Below are positions 56,612 to 64,000 of a stretch of DNA of 64,000 bases, one piece after another (position 1 is the first letter of the stretch; each line of letters begins with the position of its first letter). Below the pieces are notes generated by a model. The model was not told the origin of the DNA and ran no database searches. It saw only the letters and a program-made list of their open reading frames with translations. The position numbers and the translations under genes were made by a program. Source of the stretch: Terribacillus sp. FSL K6-0262 (GTDB taxonomy: Bacteria; Bacillota; Bacilli; Bacillales; Amphibacillaceae); NCBI RefSeq assembly GCF_037977385.1, contig NZ_CP150277.1, positions 124,001 to 188,000 on the forward strand, given 5' to 3'.

Positions 56612-58612
56612 TTATTTGATCAGCGCATTGCTGTCGATGATAAGTGCAACTTGTCCATCCCCCAGAATGGTAGCCCCGGAGATGGCAAATATCTCAGTCA
56701 AGTAGTTTCCGAGAGATTTAAGCACTATTTCCTGCTGTCCGATGAAGCCATCCACAATCAAGCCGGCCGACTTATCACCTTTTTTGATGATGACGACAGA
56801 ATAATGATCTGTCTCCTCATACACATTCGGTACTTGGAATACATCTTTCAAAGAAACAAGGGGAACGACTCTTCCGCGAAAATCGATTACAGCTTGGTTA
56901 TGGACATGCATTACCTCCGATTTCGGAATGATTGCTGTCTCGATGATGGAAGAAAGCGGAACAGCGTATTTCTCTTTTTGGATTTCCACCAGCAATACAC
57001 TGATGATGGACAAGGTCAGCGGCAGCTCGATGCTGAACAAGGATCCTTTTCCTTCTTCGGAGCTTATGGTAATCGTGCCGCCGAGTGATTCGATGGTATT
57101 ACGGACGACATCCAACCCTACACCCCGGCCGGAAATATCCGAGATGGTATCAGCAGTGGAAAAACCGCTTTCCATGATCAAGCCGAATATTTGACTGTCA
57201 TTCATGATTGCCGCTTGTTCTTTTGTGATAAGGCCGTTGTTTATCGCTTTCTCCGTGACTTTCTTCCGGTTGACCCCGGCGCCATCATCACTGATGTCGA
57301 TAAAGACATGATTGCCTGAATGATAGGCTTTCAGCTTGATGGTTCCAGTTTCCGGCTTTCCTAGTTCCCGTCTTACTTCCGGAGTCTCGATACCATGATC
57401 CAGGCTGTTTCGTATCAAATGCACCAGCGGATCACCGATTTCATCGATGACTGTGCGATCAAGCTCTGTTTCAGCACCTTCAATCTGCAAATCGATTTTC
57501 TTGCCCAAATCCTTGGCAAGCTGACGGACCATACGCGGAAATCGATTGAATACCTGATCGATCGAAACCATCCGCATTGTCAATACGATGCTTTGAAGGT
57601 CGCCGGAAATCCTGGCCATTCGCTCCACGGTCTCATGCAGTTCAGGATTTTTAACATCCTCTGCGATCTGCTCGAGCCTGCCTCGGTCGATCACCAGTTC
57701 CTCGAACAGGTTCATCAGGATATCAAGTCGTTCAATATTCACACGGATCGTCTTATTGCTATGCTGCGCTTTTTTCTCGGTGGTTGTTTCGTCGGCTTTT
57801 TCTTCAGCAGCCGATGCTGCTGCTTCTTCTTTTGCCTCTTCCTGTGCATGCTTATATGTATCGATGTAGAAGTTTTGGATGTCAACTGCATCGATTTCGG
57901 ATACTTTCAGGATTTTTTCTTCGATAAGCTCCTTCGACTCTTTCGTCACGACCAAAACTTCAAACGTCTGTTCGAATGCCTCATCCTCAAGCTGCGAAAC
58001 ATCAGGATTGGATTTGACCACTTCCCCCAATGATTCAAGCACTTCGAAGACCATATAGACCCGGGCAGCCTTCAGCATGCAATCTTCACGCAGCGTAACC
58101 TTCGCATAAAAGTTCTGAAATCCTTTTTCCTCGCTTTCCCGAAGTACCGCCAGCTCGAATTCGTCCAAAATCAGACCTGGTGTTTCATCAGTTTTTCCTT
58201 CGGCAGCCGTTGCTGTACTTTCCAGGGGTGCCTCGCCGGATTCAATCGCTTCCAGCTGGCGGACCAGTTCCGTCACCTCTTTGGTCCCTGCTCCCCCCGA
58301 CTCGATATCCAGGACCATTGCTTCGAGACTATCGACAGCGTCGAAGACGACATCCAGTATGTCAGGATTGATCGTGATCTGGTGATTCCGGATTGCATCC
58401 AGTACGTTCTCCATCTGATGTGTCAAATTCGCCAAATCCTGATAACCCATCGTAGCCGACATACCTTTCAGCGTATGTGCGGAACGGAAGATTTCGTTGA
58501 CCAATCCGATATCCTCGGGCTGTTTTTCCAATTCCAGCAAATGCTGATTCAAGCTTTGCAGATGCTCTTTGCTTTCTTCGATGAACACGCCTAAATACTG
58601 ATCTATTTCCAT
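56612..58612 (-). CDS. cheA: Chemotaxis histidine kinase CheA
   Basis: 666-residue kinase. P1 HPt domain with phosphorylatable His in IFRSAHTLKGMSATMG (about 46), an acidic linker, P2 CheY-binding segment, P3 dimerisation helices, P4 ATPase with N box HLIRNSLDHGIE, G1 ISDDGAGV and G2 SDISGRGVGLDVVRN, and P5 CheW-like regulatory domain (SIISVLLVEIQKEKYAVPLSSI onward). ATG at 58612 with GAGGGGG upstream; it lies inside the end of cheB (10-nt overlap). Confidence 0.96.
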   Translation of the reverse strand: MEIDQYLGVFIEESKEHLQSLNQHLLELEKQPEDIGLVNEIFRSAHTLKGMSATMGYQDLANLTHQMENVLDAIRNHQITINPDILDVVFDAVDSLEAMVLDIESGGAGTKEVTELVRQLEAIESGEAPLESTATAAEGKTDETPGLILDEFELAVLRESEEKGFQNFYAKVTLREDCMLKAARVYMVFEVLESLGEVVKSNPDVSQLEDEAFEQTFEVLVVTKESKELIEEKILKVSEIDAVDIQNFYIDTYKHAQEEAKEEAAASAAEEKADETTTEKKAQHSNKTIRVNIERLDILMNLFEELVIDRGRLEQIAEDVKNPELHETVERMARISGDLQSIVLTMRMVSIDQVFNRFPRMVRQLAKDLGKKIDLQIEGAETELDRTVIDEIGDPLVHLIRNSLDHGIETPEVRRELGKPETGTIKLKAYHSGNHVFIDISDDGAGVNRKKVTEKAINNGLITKEQAAIMNDSQIFGLIMESGFSTADTISDISGRGVGLDVVRNTIESLGGTITISSEEGKGSLFSIELPLTLSIISVLLVEIQKEKYAVPLSSIIETAIIPKSEVMHVHNQAVIDFRGRVVPLVSLKDVFQVPNVYEETDHYSVVIIKKGDKSAGLIVDGFIGQQEIVLKSLGNYLTEIFAISGATILGDGQVALIIDSNALIK

Positions 58613-59679
58613 TGGTTGACCCCCTCTAAAAGATTGACTCTCTGCTGTATAGCGGAAGCGATGGACTGTACCGGACATACGTGATGGAGCAATCCTGCCT
58701 CGGCAGCAGCCCTCGGCATACCATACACGACACAGGATTCCGCTGATTCTCCGATGCTGTAGACCGACGGATGCTTATCCCTGATCATGCGCAGACCATC
58801 CGTGCCATCCGCTCCCATGCCCGTCATGATGACAGTGCAAATATCCACATTTTCCAAGCTGCTGATGGATTCAAACATACGATCCACGGAAGGACGATGC
58901 CCTTTCACCGGTTCTTCCATCGTCAATTTCGCAATAAGCCGGCTGTCCGCCTGCTCAATCGTCAGGTGCTGACCTCCAGGAGCAATGTAAACCACACCAT
59001 TTTTCAAGATTTCATTCTGCTGGGCTTCCTTTACACTTATCGCACTCAAGCCATCCAGCCTTTCCGCCAGGGACTTGGTGAATCCCACCGGCATATGCTG
59101 GACGACGACAACTGGCGCTGCGAGTGCAGAAGGAAGCTTTCCGACTACTTCCTGCAAAGCTCGCGGACCTCCAGTGGATGTACCGATCGCCACAAGACTG
59201 CGATCCGCCCGTTTCCTCTCAGGCGCCTTGGCGATCATCTTCACGTCAGCCGCTTTGACACGCTGTTTAACGGAGAGCCGGGAGGATGATGCAGCTACGA
59301 CTTTGACAACCAACTCATCCCGCACCTTATCCAAATCCAAGGATATCGAGCCGGAAGGTTTCGCAATGAAATCAACTGCACCAAGTGACATGGCATGAAT
59401 GGTCATGTCTGCACCTTGCTTTGTCAGGCTGGAAAGCATGACCACAGGCAGCGGATGCTTCCGCATGATTTCCTTGAGTGCTTCAAGTCCGTCCATAATC
59501 GGCATTTCAACATCCATGGTCACAACATCAGGTTTCAGCTGACTGATTTGCTCCAGTCCATCCTTGCCGTTCCGGGCTGTTCCGATAACTTCAAGCCGTT
59601 CATCACCATTCAGGAGGTCGGAAATGATTTTTCGCATAAAAGCGGAATCATCAACGACCAAAACGCGTATTTTTTCCAT
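58603..59679 (-). CDS. cheB: Chemotaxis response regulator methylesterase CheB
   Basis: 358 residues. N-terminal receiver with VLVVDDSAFMRK and phospho-Asp in DVVTMDVEMPIMDGL (about 55); C-terminal esterase with the catalytic Ser in AIGTSTGGPRAL (about 168), His in VVQHMPVGFT (about 194) and Asp in GMGADGTDGL (about 290). It removes methyl groups from receptors and is activated by CheA. It starts within flhG (29-nt overlap) after AAGGAGGG. Confidence 0.96.
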   Translation of the reverse strand: MEKIRVLVVDDSAFMRKIISDLLNGDERLEVIGTARNGKDGLEQISQLKPDVVTMDVEMPIMDGLEALKEIMRKHPLPVVMLSSLTKQGADMTIHAMSLGAVDFIAKPSGSISLDLDKVRDELVVKVVAASSSRLSVKQRVKAADVKMIAKAPERKRADRSLVAIGTSTGGPRALQEVVGKLPSALAAPVVVVQHMPVGFTKSLAERLDGLSAISVKEAQQNEILKNGVVYIAPGGQHLTIEQADSRLIAKLTMEEPVKGHRPSVDRMFESISSLENVDICTVIMTGMGADGTDGLRMIRDKHPSVYSIGESAESCVVYGMPRAAAEAGLLHHVCPVQSIASAIQQRVNLLEGVNQWK

Positions 59680-60538
59680 TGGGTGTCCCTCCTTTCATCC
59701 AGATTTCTTTTAATTTGCCGATGAATGATGTCCTTCCTTTAGCTGTCATGCCTTCTGCGGGTTTCAGATAATCGGAGGCAAGCTGTTTCATGATGGCTCC
59801 TGCTTTTGAATCCTTCTGATTGATAAACGGCTCCTGCATCTTTACCGATTTAGGGATCTGTTTATCCTCAGGAAGAATGCCCAGGAGAAGGATTTCAGCA
59901 TGGAGGAATGTTTGTACAACTTCCTTCATGCGGTCAGCGGTATCCTGCCCTTCCTGCCTATCCATAGCCCGATTGACGAGGAGGTTCATGGGCAGATCAG
60001 CATTCATGCTTTTGATATGTTTAATCAGCGCATAGGCATCCATCATACTTGTAGGTTCTGTGGTCGTGACGATGATACTTTCGTCCGCTGCCAAAATGAA
60101 ACCTGCACTTTCTTCTGTTAAACCGGCTCCCATATCAAGGATCACAAAGTCATATCTCTGCTGAGCCCTTTCAAATTCCTGCTGGAAGTGGGCAAATCCC
60201 CCACCATCCATCCGGAAAAATTCATCCATGGCGGCACCGGCAGCTATGAAATCAAGGTCATCGGGACCTGTTTCCACAATTTCTTCCATTCTCAATCTGT
60301 TCTGGATCATATCCACAAAGGAACGTTTGGCTGAAATGCCGAGCAGTATTTCGATGTTTCCCATGCCAAGATCCAGATCGATAAGAAGAACCGATTTCCC
60401 AAGCTTACCCAGAGCCAATGAAAAGTTCAGCGCAACATTCGATTTGCCCACTCCGCCTTTTCCGCTGGCTACAGCTATGGTACGCGCCAGCGCATTCCGC
60501 TTGACGCTCGCCCGGAGTTTGGCTGCTTGATCATACAC
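59651..60538 (-). CDS. flhG: FlhG (YlxH), MinD-like ATPase for flagellar placement
   Basis: 295-residue ParA/MinD-family ATPase. Deviant Walker A ASGKGGVGKSN (about 24-34), VLLIDLDLGMGNI (Walker A' Asp, about 54-66) and FVILDMGAGLTEES (Walker B). FlhG controls the number and position of flagella together with FlhF. The GTG at 60538 follows GGAGG by nine bases and overlaps the flhF stop by 8 nt. Confidence 0.94.
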   Translation of the reverse strand: MYDQAAKLRASVKRNALARTIAVASGKGGVGKSNVALNFSLALGKLGKSVLLIDLDLGMGNIEILLGISAKRSFVDMIQNRLRMEEIVETGPDDLDFIAAGAAMDEFFRMDGGGFAHFQQEFERAQQRYDFVILDMGAGLTEESAGFILAADESIIVTTTEPTSMMDAYALIKHIKSMNADLPMNLLVNRAMDRQEGQDTADRMKEVVQTFLHAEILLLGILPEDKQIPKSVKMQEPFINQKDSKAGAIMKQLASDYLKPAEGMTAKGRTSFIGKLKEIWMKGGTPNGKNTRFGR

Positions 60539-61631
60539 GCGCAGTCGCCTCCATCACACTTTTTGCCAAATAGGATGCGGATGGGACGAGAATATCATCA
60601 GGTACATCCTGACCATGTGTCAGATAAGCCACTCCTATATGCGCTTGCTGAACCAAATTCAAAATAGCGCCATAACGGCTTGCTTCATCCATCTTCGTGA
60701 ATATGAACTGCTTGATCGGCAAGTGGGCAAATTGTTCATAAACCTTGGACAGATCAGATGCCCTGGTTGTTATGGACAAAGCCAGATAAGTTTCCGCTTC
60801 GTGATCTAAGTCGAGTGTACGTTCCAGCTCTTTTACATAACCTGCATCCTTGAAATTCCTGCCTGCAGTATCAATGAAAACCAAGTCATAATCTTCCAGC
60901 TTCTTCCTGGCAGCCTGGTAATCTTCCAGCGAATAAGCAACTTCCAGCGGCACTTCCAGTATCTTGGCATATGTCCGCAGCTGATCGATGGCTGCGATCC
61001 TATATGTATCTGTCGTGATGAATGCAACCCGTTTTTTATCGACCAAAGCACTTTTTGCAGCAAGCTTGGCAATCGTCGTTGTTTTGCCTACCCCGGTCGG
61101 ACCGACCAGATGGATGAACTTCTTCTCGAACCCGACAGGCTGCTGAACCTTTTCAAATCGTTTCACCAGGATTTCATAGAGTATTTGTTCTGCATCCTCA
61201 TTCGAGTCGTTTCCCAAAAGATGCTCCATCAGTCCGGAAGCGATCTGCGGATGAACCTCGTTGTGCAGAAGCCGATCATATAAGCCTTGCAGCGGCAGGG
61301 CATAATGCCGAGTCTGGGTAGAAAGGGCAGATTTCAATTCCTGCTTCAGGGCTGTGATTTCAGCGGACAAATCCCTTTCAGCTGGACCATGCTCCATTTT
61401 TGACAAAGGGGCGGCACTTGAAATATCAGGTTTCTGATCTGCTTGACTGCCGCGGGTGACATCGGGATCAAGCGCCGCGATGACTTCGATCCGCTTCTTC
61501 TTGAAAAGACCGAGAAAACCGCCGCTTGTCAGTTCTTTGGTGCGCAGGATGACTGCATCCTTGCCAAGCTCCCGTCTGATTTGAATCATCGCTTCAGGCA
61601 TCGTATCCGCTGTATACTTCTTCATTTTCAT
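60531..61631 (-). CDS. flhF: FlhF, SRP-type GTPase for flagellar assembly
   Basis: 366 residues. Basic N-terminal B domain (MKMKKYTADTMPEAMIQIRRELGKDAVIL), a linker, then the NG GTPase with P-loop HLVGPTGVGKTTTIAKLAAKSA (about 170-190), DTYRIAAIDQLRTYA, FIDTAGR and FTKMDEASRYG. It recruits early flagellar components to the assembly site. Start: ATG overlapping the flhA stop (ATGA); the N-terminus equals relatives, so the second ATG at 61625 is not preferred. Confidence 0.95.
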   Translation of the reverse strand: MKMKKYTADTMPEAMIQIRRELGKDAVILRTKELTSGGFLGLFKKKRIEVIAALDPDVTRGSQADQKPDISSAAPLSKMEHGPAERDLSAEITALKQELKSALSTQTRHYALPLQGLYDRLLHNEVHPQIASGLMEHLLGNDSNEDAEQILYEILVKRFEKVQQPVGFEKKFIHLVGPTGVGKTTTIAKLAAKSALVDKKRVAFITTDTYRIAAIDQLRTYAKILEVPLEVAYSLEDYQAARKKLEDYDLVFIDTAGRNFKDAGYVKELERTLDLDHEAETYLALSITTRASDLSKVYEQFAHLPIKQFIFTKMDEASRYGAILNLVQQAHIGVAYLTHGQDVPDDILVPSASYLAKSVMEATARV

Positions 61632-63661
61632 GCAACATTCACCATCCCGACACTCCTGATTTCTGTTGTATTATCCAATTCATTATAGGATAGGACGACT
61701 GCATGAGGCAGGCTGCGATCAAGCAGCTGGCGTATGTACATGCGGATCGTAGGAGAACACAGCACGATGACTGTCTCTTCCCGCAATGACAGACGCTCTG
61801 CCTGTTCCATCACTGACTGTACGATTTTTTGCTGAGACTCCGGATCCAAGGACAAATAATTCCCATGCTCTGTTTGCTGAATATGATCCGCTATCAATTT
61901 CTCGACAGCTCCGGAAACGGTGATGACTTGTAATGGCTGCTTATCCTTGGCATATTGCTTTGTGATCTGGGGCGCCAGCGCTTGGCGAGCATATTCTGCC
62001 AGCAAGTCGGTATCGGTCGTCATCCGGCCGAAATCAGCCAATGTCTCGAATATTACCGGTAAGTTCCTGACAGACACATGCTCACGAAGCAGTTTCGCCA
62101 GCACTTTTTGCACGTCTCCGACAGATAGCGGCTCTGGCGTGACTTCTTCCGCCAAGATGGGATACGATTCCTTCAAATGATCGATAAGCTGCTTCGTTTC
62201 CTGTCTGCCCAGCAACTCATGGGCATGGCGCTTGATCGTTTCCGTAAGATGAGTCGATACGACGGATGGAGGATCAACGACAGTGTAGCCGGAAAGCTCT
62301 GCTTCATCCTTCATTTCCTCACTGATCCATTTAGCAGGCAGGCCGAAAGCTGGTTCAAGGGTATCTATCCCATCCAAACCGTCATCTTCGACTCCCGGAC
62401 TCATCGCTAAGTAATGATCAAGGAGCACTTCACCGGAAGCAACTTCATTTCCTTTGATCTTCAAACGATATTCATTTGGTCCAAGCTGGATATTATCGCG
62501 TATGCGAACCACAGGAATGACGATACCAAGCTCGATCGCAAGCTGCTTACGGATCATGACGATCCGGTCAAGCAAGTCGCCGCCTTGATTCGTATCAGCC
62601 AGCGGTATAAGTGCATAGCCGAATTCGAACTCGATCGGATCCATACTGAGCAGGTTCACCACATTGTCGGAAGATTTCATGGAAGTCTCTTCCTGTACTT
62701 CTTCCGACTCAACGTCCATTGTCTCTTCTCGCTTCTGTGCCCTTGATAGGAAGAAAGCAGAACCAGCCAGCACGGCAGCAATGGAAGTTGTCAGGAAGAA
62801 GTTGATCGGTGTCAAACCAAGCAAGAAAATTGTACCTGCTGCAATGTACAGCAAGCTGGGAAAACGGAATAGCTGTTTGGTCACATCGCTTCCGAGATTC
62901 CCTTCGGAGGCTACCCTTGTCACAACGATACCTGTTGCAGTGGAGATGAGGATTGCCGGAATCTGCGTCACCAATCCGTCCCCTACCGTAAGACGCATAT
63001 ACGTATTGATGGCATCCTGGAAACTCATCCCCAATTGCATCATCCCGATGATCAAGCCGAAGATGATATTGATCAATACGATGATGATACCAGCGATGGC
63101 ATCACCTTTTACGAACTTGCTCGCACCATCCATCGCCCCGTAGAAATCCGCCTCATTTTCCACTTTTTCACGACGTTTTTTTGCCTCGACATCGGAAATC
63201 ATGCCTGCATTCAAGTCGGCATCGATGCTCATTTGCTTTCCTGGCATCGCATCAAGGGTGAAACGGGCAGCCACTTCGGAGACCCGCTCCGATCCCTTTG
63301 TGATGACCAGGAATTGAATGATGACCAAAATGATGAAGACGACAAAGCCGACTAACGGATTATCCCCGATGACGAAACTGCCGAACGTCTCTACTACCCC
63401 GCCGGCATGGCCATCTGAGAGGATGGCTCTTGTGGTGGAGATATTCAGTGCCAATCGGAACAGCGTCAGCAAAAGTAAGAGAGAAGGGAAGATCGAGAAT
63501 TGCAGCGCTTCCTCTGTATTCATCGCCACAAGGATGACAATCAAAGCAAGCGAGATATTCGTCAGGATCAAGATGCTCAAAAGCCAGCCCGGCATCGGGA
63601 TCACGAGCATGACAATCACTAAAATTACTGCTATAAGTACTGACATATCCTTAAGTTTCAT
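61628..63661 (-). CDS. flhA: Flagellar export gate protein FlhA
   Basis: 677-residue type III export apparatus protein. Eight predicted membrane helices in about 1-310, the FHIPEP signature RFTLDAMPGKQMSIDADLNAG (about 141-161), and a large cytoplasmic C-terminal domain (from about 340) that docks chaperone-substrate complexes. Precedes flhF with a 4-nt overlap. Confidence 0.97.
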   Translation of the reverse strand: MKLKDMSVLIAVILVIVMLVIPMPGWLLSILILTNISLALIVILVAMNTEEALQFSIFPSLLLLLTLFRLALNISTTRAILSDGHAGGVVETFGSFVIGDNPLVGFVVFIILVIIQFLVITKGSERVSEVAARFTLDAMPGKQMSIDADLNAGMISDVEAKKRREKVENEADFYGAMDGASKFVKGDAIAGIIIVLINIIFGLIIGMMQLGMSFQDAINTYMRLTVGDGLVTQIPAILISTATGIVVTRVASEGNLGSDVTKQLFRFPSLLYIAAGTIFLLGLTPINFFLTTSIAAVLAGSAFFLSRAQKREETMDVESEEVQEETSMKSSDNVVNLLSMDPIEFEFGYALIPLADTNQGGDLLDRIVMIRKQLAIELGIVIPVVRIRDNIQLGPNEYRLKIKGNEVASGEVLLDHYLAMSPGVEDDGLDGIDTLEPAFGLPAKWISEEMKDEAELSGYTVVDPPSVVSTHLTETIKRHAHELLGRQETKQLIDHLKESYPILAEEVTPEPLSVGDVQKVLAKLLREHVSVRNLPVIFETLADFGRMTTDTDLLAEYARQALAPQITKQYAKDKQPLQVITVSGAVEKLIADHIQQTEHGNYLSLDPESQQKIVQSVMEQAERLSLREETVIVLCSPTIRMYIRQLLDRSLPHAVVLSYNELDNTTEIRSVGMVNVA

Positions 63662-63679
63662 GTTGAAATTCCTCTTCTC

Positions 63680-64000
63680 TTACATTTTACGCTCCGTGCG
63701 GTATACGAAGGCGAGCACCTCTGCAACCGCTTGGAAAAATTCTTCCTGAATCGGCTGATTCAGCTCCACTTTTTTATATAATCCGCGTGCCAGCGGCTTG
63801 TTTTCCACCATCATTACATCATTCGCCTTTGCTATTTCCTTGATTTTAAGCGCTACATGATCCATGCCCTTGGCAATGACGATCGGCGTATCCGACTTTT
63901 TCTCGTCATACTGGATGGCAATCGCAAAGTGCGTCGGGTTGGTAATGACGACATCGGCTTTTGGAACCTCACTCATCATCCTCATCATGGACATCTGACG
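63680..64000 (-). CDS. flhB: Flagellar export protein FlhB (partial, C-terminus)
   Basis: The C-terminal 106 residues are present; the gene runs off the right edge. The autocleavage site NPTH (in DVVITNPTHFAIAIQYD) is intact, followed by the FlhB-CC domain (MDHVALKIKEIAKANDVMMVENKPLARGLYKKV). FlhB switches export from rod/hook to filament substrates. It lies 18 nt before flhA in the fla/che operon. Confidence 0.95.
   Translation of the reverse strand, partial: RQMSMMRMMSEVPKADVVITNPTHFAIAIQYDEKKSDTPIVIAKGMDHVALKIKEIAKANDVMMVENKPLARGLYKKVELNQPIQEEFFQAVAEVLAFVYRTERKM

Noticed and set aside
1..64000. CRISPR, prophage, integrase, transposase, toxin-antitoxin or other defence genes
   Set aside because: None found on either strand; every gene belongs to a core family in the expected Bacillaceae order.

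Overview
The window is a 64 kb stretch of the core chromosome of an endospore-forming, motile, low-to-moderate GC Gram-positive bacterium of the Bacillaceae. This follows from sporulation genes (cotE, spoVS, dpaA/dpaB, ftsK/spoIIIE type), the fla/che genes, RNase Y, PolC-type polymerase, and a gene order close to that around miaB-recA-pnp-polC-rpsB-sigD in Bacillus subtilis. Genus is not assigned. I support 62 protein genes, 60 complete and two cut by the window edges (cotE on the left, flhB on the right). All are on the minus strand, so transcription runs from high to low coordinates. I see no rRNA or tRNA gene, insertion sequence, prophage, CRISPR array or plus-strand gene.

In the direction of transcription the layout is: (1) 64000-53664, the end of the fla/che operon: flhB, flhA, flhF, flhG, cheB, cheA, cheW, cheC, cheD, sigD, swrB, packed with overlaps. 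(2) 53636-50429, rpsB-tsf-pyrH-frr (ribosome, elongation factor, UMP kinase, ribosome recycling). (3) 50280-40152, uppS-cdsA-dxr-rseP-proS-polC (isoprenoid and phospholipid precursors, membrane protease, prolyl-tRNA synthetase, replicative polymerase). (4) 40143-34867, the rimP-nusA-ylxR-ylxQ-infB-ylxP-rbfA operon behind a 230-nt leader with two intrinsic terminators. (5) 34791-27708, truB-ribF, rpsO, pnp, ylxY-mlpA-ymxH. (6) 27650-21738, dpaA-dpaB-asd-dapG-dapA (dipicolinate and diaminopimelate/lysine) behind a good sigma-K promoter, then tepA-ylzJ. (7) 21588-14311, ftsK and a nucleoside ABC transporter nupN-nupO-nupP-nupQ. (8) 14147-6754, ymfF-ymfH-ymfI-ymfJ, ymfK-rodZ, pgsA-cinA. (9) 6736-1, recA, rny, ymdB, spoVS, miaB-ricA, cotE.

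Most transcription units are separated by clear intrinsic terminators, which are listed. Promoters are listed only where both the -10 and spacing are convincing, or where an alternative sigma factor or extended -10 fits. Many start codons are not ATG (TTG for recA, rimP, truB, mlpA, ymxH, dpaA, nupN and probably spoVS; GTG for miaB, nusA, rseP, flhG); in each case the ribosome binding site and the family N-terminus decide.

I did not find a new multi-gene system. The observations worth checking are regulatory or concern poorly characterised conserved genes: a 17-bp inverted repeat carrying a LexA-like box in front of recA, the two-terminator leader of rimP-nusA, a CodY-like box at nupN, a direct repeat at the asd promoter, a RicA without cysteines, a YlxY without the usual catalytic aspartate motif, and YmfK, an ACT/P-loop protein of unknown function next to rodZ.
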